Shown here: in pieces, positions 31,501 to 41,214 of the stretch
Position numbering within the stretch: position 1 is the stretch's first letter
Layout: every line of letters begins with the position of its first letter
Origin: Branchiostoma lanceolatum
Taxonomy: Eukaryota > Chordata > Leptocardii > Amphioxiformes > Branchiostomatidae
Assembly: GCF_035083965.1 (NCBI RefSeq)
Contig: NC_089732.1
Coordinates: 5,001 to 69,000 of the forward strand
Length of the DNA: 64,000 bases
Direction of reading: 5' to 3'
Notes under the pieces: model-generated
The model's input: only the letters and a program-made list of their open reading frames with translations
What the model was told of the DNA's origin: nothing
Databases searched by the model: none
Translations under genes and position numbers: made by a program

Positions 31501-34500
31501 AGACGCGGCGTGAGGAAGTGAGAGGTTCTGAGGGAGGATAAGTTTGTTTGTTTGTGAAGGTGTGAAGACGCGGCGTGAGGAAGTGAGAGGTTCTGAGGGA
31601 GGATAAGTTTGTTTGTTTGTGAAGGTGTGAAGACGCGGCGTGAGGAAGTGAAGGAGGTTCTGACGGAGGCAGATCTGGATCTCTCAGTGCCGATCCGGCT
31701 GACGGAGAGCGACACGATCTGGATCCTGGATCTGGTCGGGACGTGCGTAGCCAACGACAGCGAGAACGCCGACGGGATCCGGGCCAGGAATGAGAAGTAC
31801 AAGGAGGTGAGATCTCTTAGATCTGGCATCACAACTCTTAGATCTGGGATCACAACTCTTAGATCAGGGATCACAACTCTTAGATCTGGCATCACAACTC
31901 TTAGATCTGGGATCACAACTCTTAGATCTGGGATCACAACTCTTAGATCTGGGATCACAACTCTTAGATCTGGCATCACACATGTTATTTGATATATTTC
32001 CAAGCTGATGTTATTTCATATGTTTCCCAGCTGATATTTGATATATGTTCCCCAGCTGATATTATTTGATATTTTTCCCAGCTGATATTTGATATGTTTC
32101 CCAGCTGATATTTGATATGTTCCCCAGCTGATATTTGATGTTTCCCAGCTGATATTTGATATGTTCCCCAGCTGATGTAATTTGATATGTTCCCCAGCTG
32201 TGTAAGAACCGTGTGGGGAACGACCGGTACATGGAGAGGGGCATGCAGACCTTCAACGATGCGCCAAAGAACAAGGAGGTGCAGGCGGAGAAAGTGGAGC
32301 TGATCGTAAGTAACTTTCACTGCTGTAAGTAACTTTCACTGCTGTAAGTAACTTTCACTGCTGTAAGTAACTTTCACTGCTGTAAGTAACTTTCACTGCT
32401 GTAACTACACCTGTCTGTGCAGGCAGTGCAGGTAATATTGTACAGGACACAGGCGTCCATGCCTCGGTATGGTTTGTGTGCTGTTGTTGAATTATTTGCA
32501 TGCTATTCTTGTATGGGAAGTAGGAGACAACAACTAACAGGACCACTCGCAAACAACTGAGCTTTATCAAACGAGAGAACCGGATTGGCTGTTATATGTT
32601 CAAACAGCCGGTACCAGATAACGTCTAGTAGTACGTACTATAGAATCGCGTTCGAGATTACGTCTATGTACTATAGAGTCCTACACTTGAATGCACTGTT
32701 CCTGTACTGTTGTTTGTTCTGTTTCAGGACACGGGCATCAATGCCTCCGAGTGGGACATGCATGACACTTATCAGGACCTGGCAGCTAAAGACAAGGGTA
32801 AGAGTTTCCAAGTTGAAAATAACAAAGTAAAAAATGATCTTTTGTTGCACAACTTCCGCATGTGAAATTCCTGGACCCTGTTTGTGTATCAATGTGAAGG
32901 TTTGATGCCGTAACTCTCTCCTCTGCCCCTCCCCTGCAGAGAAGTCGGGAGAGGCGGATGCGGACCAGGACCTGATCAGCCGACCCACCAGCAAGAAGGC
33001 CGACCTGGAGGAGACTTCTGTGGAGGGGTCGATGCGGCAAGGGTCGGCTCTGTCAGGGCAAAGTGGGAGGGGTGAGTTTTATAAGGGTCGGCTTTGTCGG
33101 GGCACAGTGGGAGGGGTAAGTTTTATCGTGAGAATGTGACCTATGAAATTTATCCAACCATGTTCCGATAAACCATGGGACCACTAGCCAACCACCACCT
33201 GATTCCCAGCTCACATGACCTGTAATGTTCCAGAGAGCCGTGCCAGCCTGATGGGGTCCAGCATGCAGGTGTCGCAGTTCGAGATTGCGGAGACGCCCGC
33301 GCCGCCAGCGCTGCCAGAGAAGGACGGAACCGTTGATGGCGTCATCGATGATGCCGACCATCCCCTCCTCAAGGTCAGGCTCCTCAAGGTCGTGTAGGGG
33401 GACCTTGGGGCAGTGATGCTTTTATGCATGCCATGTTTTTCTTGTGCTGATTTTGTGCTGTTTGTAGGCATTCCTTGTTTTGTGCTGATTCTGTGTTTTT
33501 GTAAATCCGCTGGCCTTGTGCTTCAGACGGAGAGCCTGCAGCACGACTTGTTTGTCATGGAGAGGGTCGTGGTGCAGAACATCTTCCAGCCCAAACAGGC
33601 AGCGTACAGAGGCATGGACGAGCTCACAGGTCAGTACAAACCCACAGGTCAGTACTAACCCACAGGTCAGTACAAACCCACAGGTCAGTGCAAACCCACA
33701 GGTCAGTACAAACTCACAGGTCAGTACAAACCCACAGGTCAGTACAAACCCACAGGTCAGTACAAACCCACAGGTCAGTACAAACCCACAGGTCAGTACA
33801 AACCCACAGGTCAGTGCAAACCCACAGGTCAGTACAAACTCACAGGTCAGTACAAACCCACAGGTCAGTACAAACCCACTGGTCAGTACAAACCCACAGG
33901 TCAGTACAAACCCACAGGTCAGTACAAACCCACAGGTCAGTACAAACTCACAGCCTACAGAGGCATGGACGAGCTCACAGGTCAGTACAAACCCACAGGT
34001 CAGTACAAACTCACAGCCTACAGAGGCATGGACGAACTCACAGGTCAGTACAAACCCACAGGTCAGTACAAACCCACAGGTCAGTACAAACTCATAGCCT
34101 ACAGAGGCATGGACGAACTCACAGGTCAGTACAAACCCACAGGTCAGTACAAACCCACAGGTCATTACAAACCCACAGGTCAGTACAAACCCACAGGTCA
34201 GTACAAACCCACAGGTCAGTACAAACTCACAGCCTACAGAGGCATGGACGAACTCACAGGTCAGTACAAACCCACAGGTCAGTACAAACCCACAGGTCAG
34301 TACAAACTCATAGCCTACAGAGGCATGGACGAACTCACAGGTCAGTACAAACCCACAGGTCAGTACAAACCCACAGGTCAGTACAAACCCACAGGTCAGT
34401 ACAAACCCACAGGTCAGAACAAACCCACAGGTCAGTACAAACTCACAGGTCAGTACAAACCCACAGGTCAGTACAAACCCACAGGTCAGTACAAACCCAC

Positions 34501-37500
34501 AGGTCAGTACAAACCCACAGGTCAGTACAAACCCACAGGTCAGTACAAACCCACAGGTCAGTACAAACTGATGAAACTGCTTCTAAAACCTTGCTGTAAC
34601 TAGACTATGGCCAAATTTGCAGAGCAGTACAAACTCACAGGTCAGCAAAACTGTCTCTCATTGATATATAAAACTCTACTGTAAGTAACCACACCATAGA
34701 CAAAGTCAGGTCATGAACATGCTCTTTGTTTTAACTTAATGTTCTGTTCTGGGATTCATGGCAACAGTAATGTGCTGACTGTTGTCTAGACAGTCCAGTG
34801 TGTCTTCCTGCCCCGTTGGATGATGATTGTGATGATTAGTCATGGTGATGATGATGTGTGATGATGGTAAGTGATTGTGATGTTTAGTGCTGATGCTGAT
34901 GCTGTTCTGTACACCCCCCACCCCCCAGACGTGGACCGTGAGGTTCCGGACGAGCCCCCTCCCACGGCCGGCTCCATGTCCATCACACAGATGGGCCCCA
35001 ACCTGGAGCGGCTCTGGATCTACCACTGCGAGCTGACGGACGGCAGGAACGTCAGCTGCCTGTCCTGGAACAAGGCTAACCCGGTCAGCAAACAAACAAA
35101 CAGACAAACATAGAAACCCAGTAGGTGCAATAGAACATGTATGTCCTGGTCAGTGGACTAACCTAACTGTACCCTACCTTGAATGTTTTTTTTTAAATAT
35201 TTATTGTTATAGAAATGCTAAGAGGAAAAAGACAGTAGTTAAGGAAGAAGAGCATGCAGCATAATCTCACAGTCTTTAAAGTGAGAGGAATGTTCAGCAT
35301 AATCTCACAGTCTTTAAAGTGAGAGGAATGTTCAGCATAATCTCACAGTCTTTAAAGTGAGAGGAATGTTCAGCATAATCTCACAGTCTTTAAAGTGAGA
35401 GGAATGTTCAGCATAATCTCACAGTCTTTAAAGTGAGAGGAATGTTCAGCATAATCTCACAGTCTTTAAAGTGAGAGGAATGTTCAGCATAATCTCACAG
35501 TCTTTAAAGTGAGAGGAATGTTCAGCATAATCTCACAGTCTTTAAAGTGAGAGGAATGTTCAGCATAATCTCACAGTCTTTAAAGTGAGAGGAATGTTCA
35601 GCATAATCTCACAGTCTTTAAAGTGAGAGGAATGTTCAGCATAATCTCACAGTCTTTAAAGTGAGAGGGATGCTCAGCATAATCTCACAGTCTTTAAAGT
35701 GAGAGGAATGTTCAGCATAATCTCACAGTCTTTAAAGTGGGAGGAATGTTCAGCATAATCTCACAGTCTTTAAAGTGAGAGGAATGTTCAGTATAATCTC
35801 ACAGTCTTTAAAGTGGGAGGAATGTTCAGTATAATCTCACAGTCTTTAAAGTGAGAGGATGTTCAGCAGAATCTCATTGTTTTTTTATATTTGCAACCAG
35901 GACCTGATCGCCGTGGGTTACGGCCAGTTTGGGTTCAACGACCAGAAAGGCGGGCTGGCCTGCTGCTGGTCTCTCAAGAACCCCAAGGTGAGACCATGTA
36001 CACAATGATTATACCAATGCGCAGTATGAACCCCAATGTGAGACCGCTTGTAAGCTAAGTTTCCCAGTATGAGTAAAGGAAACTGTCTGCAGTTGTAGTG
36101 TTGTTGTTTGTATGAGTAAAGGACTCGTATCTGCAGTTGTAGTGTTTTTGTTTGTATGAGTAAAGGAGGCGTCTGCAGTTGTAGTGTTGTTGTTTGTATG
36201 AGTAAAGGACTCGTATCTACAGTTGTAGTGTTGTTGTTTGTATGAGTAAAGGACTCGTATCTGCAGTTGTAGTGTTGTTGTTTGTATGAGTAAAGGAGGC
36301 GTCTGCAGTTCCAGTGTTTTTGTTGCATGATAATTACCAGACCCGACTGGTAGGTTTATTTCTCCACTTACTCTTAGTGATAAGTTTTGTGGGTTCTCAT
36401 ATAAACATGCTCAAGGTGTAACACGGGACCTGGGGCTTTATATCCCGTCTGAGTTAACATTCCTTATAGAAGCTATATTATACTAATTTTCACCATTTAA
36501 GTGAGGAAACAGGTTCCTAGTGCCTCCCTACTTGCTGCTGAATGTTAAGTGAAGAAACAGGTTCCTTGTGCCTCCCTACTTGCTGCTAAATGTTAAGTGA
36601 AGAAACAGGTTCCTAGTGCCTCCCTACTTGCTGCTAAATGTTAAGTGAAGAAACAGGTTCCTAGTGCCTCCCTACTTGCTGCTGAATGTTAAGTGAAGAA
36701 ACAGGTTCCTAGTGCCTCCCTACTTGCTGCTGAATGTTAAGTGAAGAAACAGGTTCCTAGTGCCTCCCTACTTGCTGCTAAATGTTAAGTGAAGAAACAG
36801 GTTCCTAGTGCCTCCCTACTTGCTGCTAAATGTTTCCTGCTGATGTTGCTGTTTCAGTACCCAGAGAGAGTGTACCACTGTGCCTCGGGGGTGGTCAGCA
36901 TGGACTTCTCCTACCAGAACCCCAGTCTGCTGGCCGTGAGTAGATTTGGTGCTTCTAGTGGAACAATTTGTGCACTCAGGAATATCAGCTCAATCCTGGG
37001 AAACTTGCACCTTGAAATTCAACCAAAGTGCACTGGTGTAATCTGACGAGAAGTCAACAGTCCCAAATTAATGGCACTTCCTGTTGAAGGAAACATGAAA
37101 TTCCCAGTTGTTTGAATCAAAGCAAGTGTGAACCTGCAGTTCCTCCCATGTCTGCTAGGTGGGGCTGTACGACGGAACTGTTGCCATCTACAATGTGAGG
37201 AGCCAGGAGGACTCACCTGTGCTGGACAGCTTGTAAGTTTGTCTCACCTTTCTCACCTGTGCTCACCTGTGCTGGACAGCTTGTAAGTTTGTCTCACCTT
37301 TCTCACCTGTACTCATGCTCATGGCCTCACCTTTCCTCACCAGCGCTGGGCGACTTGTAAGTTTGCTTCACCTGTGCTCACCTGTACTAGACAGCTTGTA
37401 AGCTTGCCTCACCTGTCCTCACCTGTCCTCACCTGTGCTAGACAGCTTGTAAGCTTGCCTCACCTGTCCTCACATGTCCTCACCTGTGCTAGACAGCTTG

Positions 37501-40367
37501 TAAGTATGTTCACATGAGCTGCACACTCGTCCTCAGCTTGCCATCAATCTGCATGCATTAATGACTCTCCCCTGCTTCCCTGCCAGCTGCATGCATTAAT
37601 GACTCTCCCCTGCTTTCTCCTGCTTTCCGCAGTCAGTCCGGACAGGACCACGTCAAAAACAGGTAGGTTCTTTTCTGCCCTCTGCACCCCCGGTATGATG
37701 TAGACTAGGTCAGGTTTCATTTATTGTTTTTGCCTTTTTTCATTAGTAGCTTTTCTAATACTTTGCTCATGAAGTTGTGTCCCCCCCCCCTGCGGTGAAG
37801 TACACTTTACCCCTAGTCCTCTTGTGTTTTAACAGCATAGTGAACATACATACTTACATACACTTACCTATATGTGCTGTGTGTAACGTGTCTGTCTGTC
37901 TGTAGTGAGAACGCAGGGAAACACTCGGCGCCGGTGTGGCAGCTCAAGTGGGTGGAGCGAGACCGCGGTGCCCATGGCGATGAGCGCGGCGAGGTTCTGG
38001 TGTCGGTGTCGGCTGACGGCAGGGTCGTGCAGTGGTCCATCCGGAAGGGACTGGAGGCTTCAGGTACAGCAGCTGTGCTTGATGAATTGTTATCTTTTCT
38101 GCGTCTCTGATGACTGCTAATGACTCCTTCCTTCAATACTGCTGAAGGCTCCTTCCTGTTAGACTACTGAAGGCTCCTTTCTGTGTTCCTTAAGACTCCT
38201 GAAGGCTCCTTCCTGTAAGACTACTGAAGGCTCCCTGCTGTATTTCAGACCTGATGAAGCTTAAGCGCACGGCTGTGAAGCAGACGGGAGCGGGGAAGGG
38301 AAAGGAAGGAAGCAAGAAGAGCGAAGGTCTCATCTTCAGATTCGCCCCCGGACTCTGCTTCGACTTCAGTGCCAAGGACCCCAACATGTGAGTCCCAAGC
38401 CTGCACACTTTGTCCTTTTGCTCTGAGTAGTTTGGAATAAGGAATGGGGTCTTGTGTTTCCATGGAAACATTCCTACATAACCTACCCACAATGCTACCA
38501 TGTTCAACCTACCCATAATGCCCCATTACTTCCTGTGTGCAGCTACCTGGCAGGGACGGAGGAGGGCCACATCCACAAGTGTTCCTGTTCCTACAACGAG
38601 CAGTACCTGGACTCATATGCAGGGCACACGGTAAGGGCAGTACCTGCACTCATATGCAGGGCACACGGTAAGGGCAGTACCTGGACTCCTATGCAGGGCA
38701 CACGGTAAGGGCAGTACCTGGACTCCTATGCAGGGCACACGGTAAGGGCAGTACCTGGACTCATATGCAGGGCACACGGTAAGGGCAGTACCTGGACTCA
38801 TATGCAGGGCACACGGTAAGGGCAGTACCTGGACTCATATGCAGGGCACACGATAAGGGCAGTACCTGGACTCATATGCAGGGCACACGGTAAGGGCAGT
38901 ACCTGGACTCATATGCAGGGCACACGGTAAGGGCAGTACCTGGACTCATATGCAGGGCACACGGTAAGGGCAGTACCTGGACTCATATGCAGGGCACACG
39001 GTAAGGGCAGTACCTGGACTCATATGCAGGGCACATGGTAAGGGCTGTTTCTGTCCTGCTTATGTCCTGTTGCTGTCCTGTTTATTTATTTAACTCTACA
39101 AGATCATCATGATTGATTGCTGTTTGTGCACGGCTGATTCTGTCCTGTTTCTGTCCTGTTCCGTTTAGGGTCCAGTCTACAAGATCACGTGGTCGCCGTT
39201 TGCGCCCGACATCTTCCTGAGCTGCAGCGCCGATTGGAGCGTCCGACTCTGGTCACATGACATGACATCACCAGCCATTAACTTCTTCTCCTCCACGGTG
39301 AGAAGCCAATAACCTCAGAAAGTTTCAGCCATCATTTTTTTTGGATTTCTTCAATCCTAAAACAAAATGATAACTGTAAATTGTATAAGACCTATTCCTT
39401 CCATTCTCCACATGACAAACTGTTGCTGTCATATTACCAGTAAGTGAAGAAATCGCCATGTTGCACTTTGTCCCCACCCGCAGCGCTCGGTGTACGATGT
39501 GTGCTGGTCGCCCTCATCATCCACTGTGTTCGGCTGCGTCAACGAAGGAGCCGTGGAGATCTGGGACCTGTCCGTCAGCACGTGAGCTTCTTAGCTTTTT
39601 CTAGGAGTCTTGAAGTAAGAATAAAGGCAGCTACAGGCGGGGTCTTTGACCCTATCAGCAGCCTTGTGTGAAAAAGACCTGTAAATCATGGCTCTGTGGT
39701 ACCGGAAGGTACAGAATTGTGCCACCTGTGTAATAAGTACTAACCCTGTCTGTCTGTCTGTCTGATTGCCGCAGGTTGGATCCCATCATCGTGAACGTGC
39801 CGAACCCCGGCATCAAGCTGTCCTGCATCTCCTTCACTCTCAATTCCGATGTAAGTACCACAGACAAACAAACAAACAAACGATTCTCACTCTGACCTCT
39901 GAAATATGTACCACACACACTGTGGAATGGAACAGCATTTAACTTTTTCTGTACCCCCCTGCAGTGCGTATTGGTAGGTGCCAGTGATGGACAAGTCACT
40001 GTCTATAAGCTGAAGTGCATGCAGCCGACGCCCGACAACCAGGTCAGCACATCAGAACTGCATTGTGTTTTGAAATTTTATCTCAGACCAAGGAAAAGCC
40101 TCCTTGCTCAGACCAAGATGTGCTGTAACAGCCAAGTCAGAAGATGTGTTGAGAAAAGGATATCTATGATAATTTACACTAATGCCATGCACAAATGCAG
40201 GTTACTGAAGGGAACTTTTTTTCATTGATCCACTGTGAGTTGATTAGTTTGATAAAATGTGTTGTTTATTTCAGGGCGGCGCCCTGAGGGACATTATCCA
40301 GGCCACCATGGCCTCCCAGCTGCAGAGCACGGGCAAGGCAGGCAAGAAGAAGGGCAGCGGGGAGTGA
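28557..40367 (+). CDS. DNAI4: Dynein axonemal intermediate chain 4 (WDR78), 23 coding exons
   Basis: WD-repeat intermediate chain implicated in assembly of axonemal inner-arm dynein f, needed for ciliary motility. Exons: 28557-28603, 29593-29887, 30623-30702, 31142-31254, 31625-31806, 32198-32305, 32728-32797, 32940-33072, 33234-33373, 33527-33629, 34929-35083, 35901-35987, 36858-36935, 37159-37232, 37633-37662, 37906-38063, 38249-38387, 38543-38630, 39169-39297, 39484-39581, 39775-39850, 39965-40042, 40275-40367. About 850 residues, as in human (848). Landmarks: VVVLDDAGNDVTPQPL, NDRYMERGMQTFNDAPKNK, QHDLFVMERVVVQNIFQPK, LERLWIYHCELTDG, VGYGQFGFNDQKGGLACCW, VWQLKWVERDRGAHGD, IYLAGTEEGHIHKCSCSYNE, FLSCSADWSVRLW, YDVCWSPSSSTVFG. 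The tail is lysine-rich (GKAGKKKGSGE). The only phase mismatch is between exons 8 and 9: one base too many near 33060-33072. Confidence 0.93.
28917..29019. mobile_element. 103-bp foldback (hairpin) element in DNAI4 intron 1
   Basis: 49-bp arms with one mismatch and a 5-bp loop. Ends AGCCTGG/CCAGGCT and total length 103 bp are identical to the element at 25875-25977, although the arm interiors differ. ATAATTAT flanks both sides. Confidence 0.85.
29500..29550 (+). repeat. Displaced copy of part of DNAI4 exon 2
   Basis: CACACCAAGAGCTCCATGATG at 29525-29545 is identical to an internal piece of exon 2 (about 29634-29654), about 110 bp upstream. It is a short exon-derived duplication placed before the acceptor. 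Confidence 0.8.
29888..30600 (+). repeat. Two adjoining degenerate arrays after DNAI4 exon 2
   Basis: 29888-30215: units around TCCTATCAGAGGGCTTCTTA and ACAACAGCTT, 45-60 bp, six copies, starting 13 bp past the donor. 30215-30590: about 46-bp decayed units containing CCAATCAGA and TTGTTACAGTAGT, evidently an older relative of the first array. Confidence 0.82.
31223..31312 (+). repeat. End of DNAI4 exon 4 with donor, two extra copies
   Basis: The exon end CCTTGCCCCTGGGCTGTCCA|GTAAGTCA is followed by CCTTGCCCCTGGGCTGTCCA|GTAGGTCA and a third, decayed CCTTGACCCCGGGC. The unit is about 33 bp. Confidence 0.9.
31405..31640 (+). repeat. 65-bp array: acceptor and start of DNAI4 exon 5
   Basis: Three upstream units, each containing the acceptor-like TTTGTTTGTGAAG|GTGTGAAG and the exon start CGGCGTGAGGAAGTGA, precede the real one at 31625. 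The real exon differs by continuing into AAGGAGGTTCTGACGGAGG, which the copies read as GAGGTTCTGAGGGAGG. Confidence 0.9.
31807..31982 (+). repeat. 21-bp array starting at the donor of DNAI4 exon 5
   Basis: Eight copies of ATCACAACTCTTAGATCTGG(G/C), beginning about 8 bp after the donor. The donor itself is not copied. Confidence 0.92.
32000..32197 (+). repeat. Array of copied acceptors before DNAI4 exon 6
   Basis: About eight units of 20-26 bp with TTTGATATGTTCCCCAGCTG. The real acceptor is exactly TTTGATATGTTCCCCAG|CTGTG, so each unit carries the polypyrimidine-CAG junction and the first exon bases CTG. Confidence 0.92.
32306..32405 (+). repeat. 19-bp array of the donor of DNAI4 exon 6
   Basis: Five to six copies of GTAAGTAACTTTCACTGCT, the first of which is the actual intron start. 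Exon 6 is thus flanked by copied acceptors on one side and copied donors on the other. Confidence 0.93.
32430..32470 (+). repeat. Decayed copy of the acceptor/start of DNAI4 exon 7
   Basis: ACAGGACACAGGCGTCCATG resembles the real TCAGGACACGGGCATCAATG at 32724-32743. It is a single diverged copy about 285 bp upstream. Confidence 0.6.
33040..33122 (+). repeat. Duplicated end of DNAI4 exon 8 with donor
   Basis: GGGTCGGCTCTGTCAGGGCA through GGGAGGGGTGAG is repeated once as GGGTCGGCTTTGTCGGGGCA through GGGAGGGGTAAG, about 48 bp apart. The second copy lacks one A present in the first, which bears on the reading frame. Confidence 0.88.
33600..34595 (+). repeat. 18-bp array, about 45 copies, seeded on the donor of DNAI4 exon 10, with interspersed exon copies
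   Basis: Unit GTCAGTACAAACCCACAG. The exon ends GAGCTCACAG|GTCAGTACAA, so every unit has the junction CACAG|GTCAGT. Five times a longer exon piece (GCCTACAGAGGCATGGACGA) is included, showing at least two amplification events. The 18-bp period leaves long open frames (GQYKPT repeats), but the exon's own frame meets a stop at 33656-33658, in the second unit. Confidence 0.95.
35215..35870. repeat. 38-bp minisatellite, about 16 copies
   Basis: Units around CAGCATAATCTCACAGTCTT and TAAAGTGAGAGGAATGTT in the intron before DNAI4 exon 12. Very homogeneous; only the last few units vary. No exon sequence is copied. Confidence 0.95.
36070..36315. repeat. 42-47-bp minisatellite, five copies
   Basis: Units around GTATGAGTAAAGGACTCGTA and CTGCAGTTGTAGTGTTGTTG, downstream of DNAI4 exon 12. 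Confidence 0.9.
36490..36835. repeat. 48-bp minisatellite, seven copies
   Basis: Units around TTAAGTGAAGAAACAGGTTC and CTAGTGCCTCCCTACTTGCT, ending about 20 bp before the acceptor of DNAI4 exon 13. The preceding 36380-36450 shows a SINE-like body motif (GTGGGTTCTC...CGGGACC). Confidence 0.92.
37205..37505 (+). repeat. Copied end of DNAI4 exon 14 with donor, five extra copies
   Basis: The exon ends CACCTGTGCTGGACAGCTT|GTAAGTTT. The segment GCT(G/A)GACAGCTT|GTAAG recurs about five times, spaced 45-60 bp by CTCACCTGT-rich filler. Each copy has an intact GTAAG. Confidence 0.9.
38100..38245. repeat. Pyrimidine-rich degenerate repeat before DNAI4 exon 17
   Basis: Four to five copies of CTGAAGGCTCCTTCCTGT-like units, 25-35 bp, ending at the real acceptor (GGCTCCCTGCTGTATTTCAG). 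It may be acceptor-derived, but the CAG is not repeated. Confidence 0.75.
38594..39045 (+). repeat. 37-bp array: 30 bp of DNAI4 exon 18 end plus donor, about 11 copies
   Basis: Each unit is CAGTACCTGGACTCATATGC + AGGGCACACG followed by GTAAGGG. The exon part encodes QYLDSYAGHT. All copies keep CACACG|GTAAGGG except one (CACACG|ATAAGGG, 38847-38853) and the last (CACATG|GTAAGGG). As 37 is 3x12+1, use of a later donor would usually shift the frame. Confidence 0.95.
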
Positions 40368-40960
40368 CACTAACTTATGCAGCTTTCCTCAACGAAATCA
40401 GTACAGTCTCAAACTTCTGCAGCTTATCTCAAGGAAATCAGTAATGCGCCATCTCAAACTTCTGCATCTTCCCTGGAGGAAATTTGCTTCATGGGGGAGA
40501 AATGCACCATCTCATACCTCTTGCATTTGTCGCCAGACTAGCGGAACTGATTTCTCACCTTGTAGAAAGGAAAACTACAGGTTGGATAATGGTATTGAGG
40601 AAGGAACTGGCAGTTCAAATACATTATATTCCTGTAAATTGAATTTCCCCCTGACCAAAGTAACATGAGGCAGAAATGCTGAATGTATGGCAGATATAAC
40701 TTGTGTGATGATCTTCATTTTTCAACACTGTATAGATGAGAATGAATTTTGCAGAAGATGTACATGCAAACAGTGTAAGAAAATTAGACGTCTTGTACTT
40801 GACATTTTTGCTGCTGACACCACTGTTCTGTCAAAAGATGTATATTTTGTAAATTGATACACAGAGTAGCTTTGTGTTGATATGTGACTCTTCGGTTGTA
40901 TAAGATATATAAAGGTTCCAGAAAGTAAAGGTTCCAAAAACCGTTCACTGTATGGCTGTT
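40368..40960 (+). other. DNAI4 3' untranslated region
   Basis: Sequence after the DNAI4 stop. The first 120 bp contain two to three diverged 50-bp units (CAAACTTCTGCAGCTTATCT). No canonical AATAAA is seen before 40960; a TATAAA at about 40908 might serve. The transcript end is unresolved. Confidence 0.4.
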
Positions 40961-41214
40961 GGTTTTTGGTTGGATGGGGTTGGAGGTATTCAGTCATGCA
41001 CATTGATCTGGAAGATTTGAGGAGAGTGAGCCATGTGGTAGATCCATACATACAAGTCGAAAAGGTCAAAATGCCTAAAGGTGCACCTGAAAGACACATC
41101 GCTAGAGGTCACTGCTGTACAGTTATCTCTTTTGCTCATGAAAGCAGATGCATGTATTGTAAGTGGAGTTCATATATAGCCGTCCTGTGTAAAGACGTGG
41201 TCATTCTCGAAGAC

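Noticed and set aside
33422-34603. Open frames of 200-300 codons in three frames over the DNAI4 intron
   Set aside because: They arise from the 18-bp array. The DNAI4 exon frame itself stops at 33656-33658, so they are not an extension of the gene.
34866-34928. Possible extra DNAI4 exon before exon 11
   Set aside because: The sequence is a GATGATG-type simple run leading to a good CCCCAG acceptor, and phase is already satisfied without it.
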